Positions 11,505 to 21,119 of a stretch of 64,000 nucleotides of DNA are shown here, one piece after another. Position numbers and translations under genes: made by a program. Origin of the DNA: Dicyema japonicum (taxonomy: Eukaryota > Dicyemida > Rhombozoa > Dicyemidae); NCBI GenBank assembly GCA_011109175.1, contig RDEW01000009.1, positions 578,875 through 642,874 on the forward strand. The letters run 5' to 3'. The notes under the pieces were generated by a model, which saw only the letters and a program-made list of their open reading frames with translations, did no database searches and was not told the DNA's origin. Each line of letters begins with the position of its first letter. Position 1 is the first letter of the stretch.

Positions 11505-13650
11505 TTTAATAACCCCGAGAAGGGAACACCAAGAAAGAAGGATTAAACCAACTAATTAAGTGATCCCGGTACACCTCAAAAGGATCGAGAGGTTTTTCTT
11601 ATGTTCCTCCAAAGAACCCACGGCTTTCCTGTATCGACGACGATCACCTTTCATTAAGATTTGAAGAGGTATTTGAGGCTTCTAGTCTTGAATGGAAGAA
11701 ACGACTTGTTTCGTGACCACACAGACCGATAAAACTGGAGCCGTTGTTTCGATTGAGGCGTGGTCAAGCATTGGGGGGAAAGATCGGCAGGTAGATTCGT
11801 TAGACGTACCAATTTGGCTGTTTATTTATTAACTCCGGATACACCGACAGAGAAGTTAAAGTAAACAACTAATTAAGTATATCCAGTTTCCACTTCTACA
11901 GAAACGTCCATTACATGCAGTTGTGGAAACCCCTCCAGTGGAGTGGGGGAGAGCAAATGATCCTTTTTCGTGCCGGCCTGGCACTGGGAGTCACCTAGAC
12001 AGGTGAATCACATGACCCCACTCTAATAGGAAGAGACAGGAGGAACATACAAGAAAGCAGAAAACTTCAACCAATTAACCACGCAACACCACATGGCGTT
12101 ACGCGGCTAATTTGGCTGTTAGGGAATTGATCCTGTACAAATTGAATATTGAAACTCCATAAGCCCATGAGGCACAAGCATACTCAACCGTAGTTTAAAA
12201 GTTGATTGTACAAGACACAGCACATTCCCGTGACGGCCCGGACTTTAAGAACGATTTCATTACCATTCAGTTTTCGAGACCCTTTGTCATAACGTTTTCA
12301 CATTTAAGAAATGTTATCAAAGGGTCGAAAGTCACTCCCAGAATAGTTGGATGAATCTGTAAAGGTAAAGAGTCTCCATATATGCTCAAATCCAGTATAT
12401 ATTTTTCTTTTCTGTCTGTGGTGAAGATAGTAATCCGGAAAGAAAAGAGAATTGGCTATCCATCTTTTCAAAGCGGACTGAATGGTGGTGTCAAAAAACT
12501 TTTTCGTGAGTAATGTTCTCGGGACAGAATCGAACGCCTTCTGGATATCCAGGGAGACCAATATTCTCCTTAGATGGCATTTCGGTTTGTTGAACCTTCT
12601 GATATATATAGACAGTGAAGTCAAATGTGTCGTAGTTGAACGCTCACATTTGAAACTATGTTGAAAGTGGCTGTCGGGAAAATGGGATTTAATTTTCCAG
12701 ACTAGGACTTTCTTCATTAGGCGCGATAATGCGCACATCAATGAAATTGGAATGGTAGGAAGAAGGTAAGGTTTTCGGTTTTTTTATTTTTAAGAAGGGA
12801 TATTATAAGAGTTTCTTTCCATTTGCATGAAATGACGTTCTTGTTAGAAGACAAATAAAAAATTGACGTAATCGAATTGATTGCAACATTACCAAGCAAA
12901 ATTCCCGGAATACCGTCAGGACCACACGTAAGAGATCTCTTCATCGATCTTATAGCCTGTGTGACCTCGGCATGCGTAAATAAATCGATCCACGAGGTTG
13001 GTTTAGGCATTAAATTCTGAAAGTGACAAGAATGAGATTTCGAGAAGTCCTTGTGACTTATATATGCGTAATATTTCATTAGGTTGTTAGCTTGTTCAGT
13101 ATTTGGAGCAGAAAAGGATTCTGATACATCGTGGATTTCATATGTCCAATAGATGATAATAGGCGGTTCCACGGCATATCTTTCTTTTTTGATGAGTTTT
13201 GTTACTCTCTAATTTAAACATTTTATATTTTCCAAATCAGAAGAGGTTTGTTGATGATTCATCTTCAGGCAGTTTCTTTGCTTGATAAGGAGACGAGTTT
13301 CCGAGTCCAGAGTAGTCTTGTAGGATTTGTAAACTGCACGTGGTACAAACAACTTTTCAGCTCGAAGGATTACATGGTTTAGATGGTCCACTGCTTTCAT
13401 GTTTCATAATGGTTCAATGTTTCATAAGGGGACGAATGTGCGACTTTCCCCATTGACGTGATAGAATTTGTATTGATTGGAATTAACGGAAGTGTTTCAG
13501 TGGCAAATTTGTATCTATAAAGTGATGAGCTCTATCTCCGACCTAAGTTTCCCACTTGATCTTAAATAGTTTAAGGTTATGGTCACTTTGTATGTCGTAA
13601 ATAATTGACCAAACAGTGACTTAGTCAAAAATTATATTGAATATTATTTC
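11505..13650 (-). mobile_element. LINE-C (Jockey-like) copy, split by a SINE-2 insertion
   Basis: Minus strand from 13650: the end of an AP endonuclease (IIYDIQSDHNLKLFKIKW); a linker (13209-13400, LNHVILRAEKLFVPR); RT fingers ACGPDGIPG-like TCGPDGIPGILL; motif A LDIQKAFDSVPRTLL; and then the 3' region. The 3' tail at 11505-11575 ends in GGGGTTATTAAATAAA on the element strand. The RT palm after motif A is decayed. A SINE-2 interrupts it at 11823-12108. A sibling copy lies at 44.3-46.1 kb. Confidence 0.85.
11811..12120 (-). repeat. SINE-2 full copy with 12-bp target-site duplication
   Basis: The element body is 11823-12108. It is flanked by perfect AATTTGGCTGTT repeats at 11811-11822 and 12109-12120. 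It sits inside LINE-C, and host sequence resumes directly after the second repeat (TAGGGAATT, as in the sibling LINE-C at 44.67 kb). On the element strand it starts AGCCGCGTAACGCC and ends in a tail nearly identical to the LINE-C tail. Confidence 0.9.
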
Positions 13651-13664
13651 TATAGCAACATCGA

Positions 13665-14271
13665 ATGTCCGAACTACACATTATTGGGCAAATATACAGT
13701 GCTTCGGATTTTAATAAAAAGAATATATCTTGTAAATGGGCGTTAAGCTTTGGTATGGCAAATAATATTATATAAAAGGTCAAGGGTTCAAATTATTGGA
13801 GGGGAAGACTGATGGACATTCACACAGCGATTACACCCGTCCTCGATGAGACAACATCCTATCTCTGTCATCCGTTTGACATTCATTTATCTTTAAAAAG
13901 TCTTCAAGGTAAAGGGAGATATTAATTTAGGCTGGCCGCGTTTTAATTTTGAAGTCTGGAACTACGGAATCTTTGGAAACTATGAGTTCTTAGGATACGG
14001 GACCTGTCACGTTCCTACTACTCCAGGAATGCACAAAGTTAAATGTCATATATGGCAGCCTTCAGGGGGAAGTTTAAGGGAGCAAGTAATTAATTTTACC
14101 TAAAATAAGCTCATGCAAAGATTATTGGGGGGTTGTATAGAATTAAGGGATTCAACATTAGCCCACAGCGTGAATGCGAGGCAAAATATTAGAGCCGTTT
14201 CAATGGGAACAATCGAACTCCGTATTATGCTCATCTTCAGAAATTTTCAACGCTACGGGATTGAATATTGA
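13665..14271 (+). CDS. B9D2: B9 domain-containing protein 2 (ciliary transition zone)
   Basis: B9D2 belongs to the B9/MKS module of the ciliary transition zone, together with B9D1 and MKS1. Four exons join after removal of introns 13753-13778 (26 nt), 13909-13930 (22) and 14086-14109 (24), giving about 177 residues (vertebrate B9D2 about 175). Recognisable blocks: start MSELHIIGQIYSASDF and CKWALSFG; HPFDIHLSLKSLQGWPR; FEVWNYGIFGNYEFLGYG; CHVPTTPGMHKVKCHIWQP; GSLREQ; end RNFQRYGIEY. The joined reading frame has a single +1 nt discrepancy near 13810-13818, before the DIHTAITPV stretch, and conservation resumes unbroken. That suggests an assembly indel or a recent mutation. A ciliary gene fits a ciliated animal. 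Confidence 0.92.
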
Positions 14272-14639
14272 TTCCATAGTTCAATTAAATAATTTATTGT
14301 ATTAAAACATTAATTTTTTGAAAAAAGAAAACAAGTAAAGTCTTTTGGTTAAGAAGTCAGGTTTGCTAAGGCGTTCCTTCAGATCACCGCCATTCGAGCC
14401 TCGGCTCCAACCAGAATCCTCGCAGGGGTCACATTTCTTCGAAGCAAGCATTTGTCCTATACTGGAGAGAAATTCGTCCGTCTTCTCTCCCACGACCCCG
14501 GAAGTCTTCACCGCAAAAGGAGTGAAATATTAGTTATCCCTGAGTGATCCATACTTTCGGATTTTCCCGATCTCCGTATTGTATTCAATATTTTCAAATT
14601 ATGTCAATATCTTCAAATTCGGCCTTCTGATTGATAGGA

Positions 14640-17056
14640 CAAATTTTTGTGATTAGAATTTAATTTTAACGTCATGTGGTTCGCCGTTTCTGGTGACGAA
14701 AACTGTGGAATATACTTCACAGACAAAAGAACCATCCGATACCTCCAATCCAAGAGGAATGTCTTTCTTGGACGGTCTCCCCACTGGCCTCTCTCTCCTA
14801 CCTTGATGGAAGCCCACCTAATGCTTTCTGGCGATGTGAACCCCCACCTCGAAAACCCATTATTTTGATTCAACTAAACATAAATGGAGTGAAAGGGAAG
14901 ATCCTCGAACTCAGAAACCTCTTAAAAGGGTATAATACTGACATTTGCCTACTCCAAGAAACAAGACTGACTCCTCTTCTTCCACTCCCGTCTTCCCAAA
15001 CTATCACGTTATCAGGCGCGATCGCCCAGCTGGGCGGAGTGGTGGACTGCTTACCCTTATCAAAAAAGAAATTCCGTACGCAAACGAAACTTTTGTCAAC
15101 ATCAAGTCTCCCGTCGAATATATTGGTATTCTAGTCAAGACAAGCATCGGAAACATAAACATATTGATTGTGTATGTGCCACCGCCCAACTCATGCCTCA
15201 AGGAATTCAGGTTCTCCCTGTCAGACATCGACAAATCAAAAAATATAGAAGGCCACTGACCTCAAAAAGACGTCTTCCCCCAGAGCCGATCCACTCATAA
15301 AAGAAAGAAATTACCTAAAAGCCTCCAAAAACAATCCTGGGAAACAAGATTGAGAATTCGTACATTAGAAAGAGAGATCAGGAACAATGCAAAGAAAAAA
15401 CAAGAGAAAGTTTGGAAAAACCTCATGTCCAATCTAAACAAGCAGAACTCCCTTACAAAAATGTGGAAAACACTTAGAAGCTTTAGTAACGCTGACAACC
15501 CGGCCACACGTGATGAAATAGAAAACAAGATCTTCCTAAACAAACTTATGAAGTACTACTCCTCCACGAGTTTCATCCCACACAAAAATTCGAAGGTCCA
15601 TCCATCCTAGCCCTCAAACCTAAAAGAGCTACTCCCCGATTGTCCTCTCTGTGGAGAACATACAGGATATGGTCAAGGGTCAAAAGTCGACTTATTCTTG
15701 TGGTCCGGACGGAATCCCTGCAATAGTTCTGAGAAACATAGGCTTCTATGCTATCATATCTTTCACAAAATTTTCAACTTTTCAATCAACGAAAATTGTT
15801 CTTCCTTCCATATGGAAGCTATCAAACATAAGACCAATTCTGAAACCCGGGACCAAAGGGATCACCATCCTCATACAGACCAATCTCTCTCCTATGTGTT
15901 ACGTCAAAACTTTTGGAAAAGCTGATTCTTGAACCAATCAAATCATACCTTCCTGATGCACTTTTTCAACACGGATTCAGAAAAGGACACTCCACGGAAA
16001 CGCATCTTACATGCCCTACAAATTTAATCAAGGATAGGCTAAAGCGCAAACCTAATCAGAAGTCTTTGTTATGCTCTATCGATATGAAAAAGTTTTCGAC
16101 ATTTTCCCAAGAAAGCTTTTGACAAGTAAGATCTTTACGTCAAAAATTCTAAACAACCTAAAAATCTGGATCGCAAATTTCCTAAATAGAAGAAGAATAA
16201 CTGCTGGAAAAACTAGATCAGTGACCAAGTTCCTTTCAAATGGGGTCCCTCAAGGATCTCCACTTTCACCACATCTATTCAACTATTCTTAAATGAGATG
16301 CCCTCCCTACCAGTGACGATACTCTGGTTCTGACATATGCGATGATATAATCATCCCAGTCAAAGACCAGTGCGTTAATACTGCTGTTTACCGGATGCAA
16401 GCTTCATTGGACGATCTGAACTGTTGACTCGTTAAGAACATTCTACATACAAATCCCGAAAAGTCTTAGACAACAATTTTTATAACAAACAGAAGATTTA
16501 CAAACTCCGCTCCATGTGTAACCATAAATGAAAACTCAATCCCCACGACCAACTCGGTCAAGATACTGGGCGTAACTTACGACCCACACTTGACCTTTAG
16601 CAAACACGTCGACAACGTCATCTCTTCGGCACAACGAATGCTAAATTTTATTAAAACACTCCTTGGACAATATAATAAGTGTTTCAACTCAAATTTGGAC
16701 TCGCTCTACGTGCAGTATATTCAACCGTCTCTAACTTATGGGTGTGCGCATGGGGAACCAACCTATCAAACATGAATATAGAAAAAATCAATACCTTCCA
16801 AAAAATGGCCAGTAAGGCTTTGCAAAGGTTTTCTTGGACACCTCTAAACCCTACACCTTTTGAGGGAACTAGTGAGGAAAACTGGAGCCTTACTACCCTT
16901 CAAAAAAGTTAGAAACCCCCGCCCAATCCGGTAATGCGTTGGAACCCAGGAAGAACACCGAGCAAGAATGAGATGGCTACTCGAGGCGGCCAGAATCACC
17001 TGACGGCTATGTAGTTATTTAATTTGTCGGTGATTTTTGGTTTTTAATAATAATAA
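14640..17056 (+). mobile_element. LINE-B copy 2, near full length
   Basis: The order is: start MWFAVSG (14674), a decayed 2A site (LMLSGDVNPH, 14821-14847), AP endonuclease (QLNINGVKGKILELR; DICLLQETRL; VIRRDRPAGRSGGLLTLIKKEI), linker, RT fingers (SCGPDGIPAIVLR; LKPG), GFRKGHSTETHL, motif A (SIDMKKFSTFS-like, decayed), NGVPQGSPLSPHLF (motif B), a YADD region lost to a frameshift near 16330, then KILGVTYDPHLTFSKHV and the thumb. It ends with a (TAA)n tail at about 17043-17056. There are many 1-nt frameshifts. The endonuclease C-terminus is deleted near 15260. Confidence 0.88.
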
Positions 17057-18410
17057 TTTCGAGTCTCTGCCTCAACCAGAGTCCCTTCCGTGGCTCGCAC
17101 CTTTTTGAAGCGAGTTTGCTTCCAATGCTGTGAAAAAAGGCGTCCGTCTTCGCGCCTACAGTTCCAGTTGTCTCCACAGCAATGGGGGCGAAATGGTAAT
17201 GGTCTCCGAAGGATTTGTACTTATGGATATTCTTGACCTCCGCCTGGTCGGCTGCGTCTCCAAGAGAGTGCGTCGCCGTCAGCAATATGGCTCCTGAGAA
17301 GGTTTCCACACACGTTGCGTCCCAGACGAGTGATTTTCCGTGGGAGTATGGGAATAACGTCATTTCATCCGGCCTCTTCCCGTCGCCTCTGTCTAAACCC
17401 AATGGTTCCAATTGGGCCGGAAATTCCGCAACCTTGAGGGCTGCGTGGCGCGGGGCTCGACCAGCATTCCGTCGACAAGAGAGTGGATGTAAGCCTTTCG
17501 TATCAACGTCCCCTCCGCAAAGGCATTTGTCTCTCTGGCATATTTCCAGTCCTAGGCGCAGTGCCACCCCGATCCTCAGGCTGTTTTCGTCAAGGAAGGT
17601 CCCCAAATGTAGGCACGGTAGGGCCTCGAACCAGATTCCATTTCCGCGATGTGCGGCCGACTTAATGTTTGCTAGTCGATGTTGGTTGCCGCTTGTCTTC
17701 GCGGCTTCCAGAGTGTTCATATATGAAATTGAGTCCCAACTCTTCTGGCAAGCAAAGTTCGACGGGAATTCCAAGCCCAACTCTTCCACAACTTGCTAAC
17801 TCTATCAAGCTCCGAGTCCAAGGTATGTCCGGTTGCGTTACGTAGGACTGGTTGGATCAAGCGACTGCAGCTCGCAAGGGATGAAAGGTAGGCAGGCAGG
17901 GCGGCCTCAAGGGGGATCTTAACCCAATACCCCCATTTCTCGCAGGTAGTTTGCACATTGTCCAGCCCAGATGATCGAATTTGACAATCAATATTGACTC
18001 CGCCGATCGTCTCAGAGTCCTATCAGCCGACAATAGTGCTCTCCGGTGTTCAAAACATGGTAAACATTTCAAAGTATACATCATCTTCGACATGAAAATA
18101 CATTTTTTGAGCAAGAAGAAAGACATATGTGGATCCAAAGATGATACTCTCTTTGTAAAGGCTTCAACTTCATTATCCTTACTGGTAGGGAAGTTTTCCA
18201 GCTCGTCGTTTACGAGAGGGCAGCCGAGGAAGTGTGCCTTGTCCAAGGAGGATATGCTGAAACCTGGAATTAGGGATCTGAATTCTTGGCAGGCAGTAGA
18301 AAAGCTTGGAGATGAGAAGGAAATATTGATCAGTTCCGATTTCATAACATGACACAAATTTAATTCATCTTCTGAAGGTGGATGTAATCTCCAGTCCTTT
18401 TTTAACATTA
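17040..18410 (-). mobile_element. RLE-1 (R2-like) 3' half
   Basis: Minus-strand frames encode the post-palm RT region (ISSLDKAHFLGCPL; SPFLLKKC-like FFLLKKCIFMSKMMYTLKCL; GGIGLRSPL), a CxCG...H...C patch (CLCGGDVDTKGLHPLSCRR; GRAPRHAALK), then the restriction-like endonuclease DGKRPDEMTLFPYSHGKSLV + WD, with VETTGTVGAKTDAF. A frameshift lies near 17750-17860. The element ends in ATTATTATT, tail to tail with the LINE-B tail at 17050. Confidence 0.85.
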
Positions 18411-18477
18411 GAACCCAAGGTATTTGCATATCCTATGTTCTTTTTGGTTTTGAAATTTCTGATTTTTGATGTTCAGA

Positions 18478-18611
18478 GTCCACCCTTCCGTTCATCCATA
18501 CTTGAAAAAGACGAGGAATTGGGAAAGAAATTTAATAATCAAACTATGCCACCACATAAACCTTTAAAGCACGGTTTAAGTCAAAGTACTATTATTTGTA
18601 AATCCAAATAA
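18478..18611 (+). other. unassigned exon-like ORF next to PPWD1
   Basis: An AG acceptor-like site at 18476-18477 precedes a lysine-rich reading of about 44 codons with SSILEKDEELGKKF and ends GLSQSTIICKSK-stop at 18611. The stop is 47 bp from the convergent PPWD1 stop. It could be the last exon of a host gene whose upstream part was interrupted by the RLE-1 element ending near 18410, or a chance frame. No homology recognised. Confidence 0.25.
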
Positions 18612-18657
18612 ATCAATGCATAAAAAGAAGGTACAAAAATTATCAGAAAAAAGACAA

Positions 18658-20732
18658 TTACTTTTTTAAAGTAATACTAATAATCTTAATTTCTTCTAAT
18701 GGTTTTTCTGTCTTCTCTGTAACCTTAGCATGTGATATATTCTGAACAACTTCCATTCCCTTGAAGACCCGTCCAAAAATAGTATGTTTGTTATCCAACC
18801 ACGGCTAAAATCATCTACCGACAAATACAGTAGGGACTGTTGTGATGAAAAACTGCGACCCATTTGTGTTGGGTCCACGATTGGCCATACTCACAGTAAA
18901 CGGTTTATCGTGGTTCAACGAAGGGTCGAACTCGTCCTCAAAGTTTCCTCCCCAAATGGACTCTCCCCAGTCCCTAGTCCATCTGGGTCTCCCGTCTGAA
19001 TCATGAAGCTCCTGATGACTCTATGAAACAAATGCCCATTGAAGTATGAATTCCTGGCGTGCACACAGAAGTTCTCAACAGCCTTAGGGGACCTGTTACC
19101 AGTAACACCAATAATACTCTTTCCCAAATAGTTTGATGTGAATATCCCCGTATGAGGTGTGCAGAATAGCCGAGGTTGAAATAAGGAAGGGCTCGAATTC
19201 CTGAGAATTCTCAGTGAGCTCGTCCTTTGTTGGTTTCTCGTTGAAGATATCTCGGTCCAATTCTCCGCTGAAAATAATAGAAAAACTAACTTTTCAGAGT
19301 CGGGTGGTTCATTCCGTGTGAACAGAAAAATCCGATTCTTCCTAAAGGCTGTGCAGAACAAAGTCGGGTCCGCCCGAACGTTGACGTAAAAGCTCCGGTT
19401 AACCACCATTTCCGCAGTGACGACGCTACTGATCCTATTCCCTCGTGGAATTCCTTGAAACAAAGCCAAATGGACAAATCTGCAATTCTCGTTCTTCCCA
19501 AAAATCGTGGAAACAGTGTTGCTGACAAGATTGACCACTACCATTACCAAAATTACTACCTTTAATGCCCAACATTGTTGCATATATAAGGAAGAACCCA
19601 CTGTCATCGTAAACTAGACATTATCTCACGAAATAAAACTAATATTGTAATATTTGTAGTAAATTGACTTTTCTAGGTCCTTTCTATGGCCATTCTCCTC
19701 CCAAACTCCATGTTGGGGATCACAGATTTTCGTTGCTGCAAATCTACCACCAAACTCAAAGATTCGTCGATTAGTTTGATTAATTTTCCCGTTAAGAAAT
19801 TGAAAATCCTAATCTTTCTGTCAGAACACATTGTGGCCATTTGGTCTCCACTGGGTGAAAAGGTCAAGTCCAATGGATAGCATTTAAGCTGTCATTAAAC
19901 ATCAAAAAACCTCCAACATGCAATATAAATCAGTAGAAATTTTCTCTGTTGCCGAGAACCCGACAATTCCTGTGGGAAAGCGGAATTCTGTCGTTTGATT
20001 AGTCCAGTACTCGATGAGCCCCTGTGCATCGCAGGACACAACCACATCATACACTCCATTGAACTGGAATTGATAAATAAGATACTTTAATGATATTAAC
20101 CGGGCAAAAATGTCGGTTTGAAATGACCGCCAAAACTGGTCTGGTGTTATCACGTGCTTCAAAAATGTGTATGTTGTTGGAATTCTTTTCAGAGACTGCT
20201 ATAATCAATTCTGGGTCGTTTTTTGAATAAATCCAACCACAAGAGAGTGGTTCAAAACTGAGTCTCTTCATAGTGATCATGTCTAAAGTCAGAAAACAAA
20301 GAAACCGAAGTTGACCACCTCAAAAATTTTCATGGTCTTGTCATTAGAGACCGTGGCTACCATCTTCCCATCAAAACTGACAGCTGTATGTTCCACGTTG
20401 CCAATGTGGCATCTGAAATGTTTGACAAATTCAATCCCATCGAGTGTTTTTTTCCAAAATTTAAGATGGCCGTCGTCGCTTACTGTAATTAGAAAATCAT
20501 CTCTGAAAGTAAATTTAAAAAATACGCTGCTGTGGCAACAAATGTGATGGTTCCTCTGTGCATGTAACTCTTCTCGTAAGAAGTAGCTGAGGGGAGACTA
20601 TCTAGGTAGTATTTTTCATTGTCAAGTTCTGAATAACTATGGACTTATACTTTTTTGTCTTTTGGGCTTTGGAATTGACGGTCCCACAAATTCACTAATT
20701 TCTTGCTGATCGCCTTGTATCTCGGATGACAT
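18658..20732 (-). CDS. PPWD1: WD40-repeat cyclophilin (PPWD1 orthologue)
   Basis: PPWD1 is a spliceosome-associated peptidyl-prolyl isomerase with N-terminal WD40 repeats and a C-terminal cyclophilin domain. Eleven exons join after removing introns at 20629-20650, 20503-20525, 20283-20305, 20064-20085, 19889-19910, 19614-19639, 19538-19559, 19268-19290, 19093-19117 and 18805-18828 (22-26 nt), giving about 614 residues (human 646). WD40 part: [88 protein letters not shown]. Cyclophilin part: [86 protein letters not shown]. The catalytic Arg (FHR) and the QFF..T core are present. Two 1-nt losses, each in a G run (about 19677-19680 and 18965-18968), break the frame; phases otherwise agree throughout. 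The start was chosen for [10 protein letters not shown] followed by [14 protein letters not shown]. Confidence 0.95.
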
Positions 20733-20869
20733 GAGAGCTCTAAAATTCAAATTATTTAATCATTAATTTTAAGATAATTAATATAGTTATTATTAATAAC
20801 TATATGCGTGTTAAATTCAGCAATTTATTATATTTCCAAAAATAAGCCTTCTCGATGAGTCAAGTCTAA
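20733..20869. other. AT-rich spacer upstream of PPWD1
   Basis: A short AT-rich stretch carries a palindromic TAGTTATTATTAATAACTA core near 20784-20802. It is the likely PPWD1 promoter side, but no recognisable promoter element is visible. Confidence 0.3.
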
Positions 20870-21070
20870 GAATGGTCAGAGTTCTAATCTCCAATATTGA
20901 GTTCTTTGGGAGAATCGGAAAGACTTACTCAAGAAAATTTAAAACAAACGCGGGCACTCAGATCACTATAACTAAGAAAATAGAGGAAGTGATTTATGCA
21001 GACGACGTCGACGAATACTGTGCACTCTTGTATCTATTAGAAAAAGCACTGGATATACTTGGGAAATAAT
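20870..21070 (+). mobile_element. LINE-E RT fragment (YADD)
   Basis: A 65-residue frame contains EVIYADDVDEY, the motif C of the LINE-E lineage, and nothing else of the RT. Confidence 0.6.
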
Positions 21071-21119
21071 TTTTAACTGCAAACAGAGACAAAAAAAGAA
21101 TTCATGGAATTATGTCAAC

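Noticed and set aside
17215-17799. 194-codon plus-strand frame
   Set aside because: It is the antisense shadow of the RLE-1 endonuclease and Cys-His region, which matches other copies in the minus direction.
19970-20000. extra 19-nt intron in PPWD1
   Set aside because: The sequence reads through in frame and aligns without it; removing it would break the frame.
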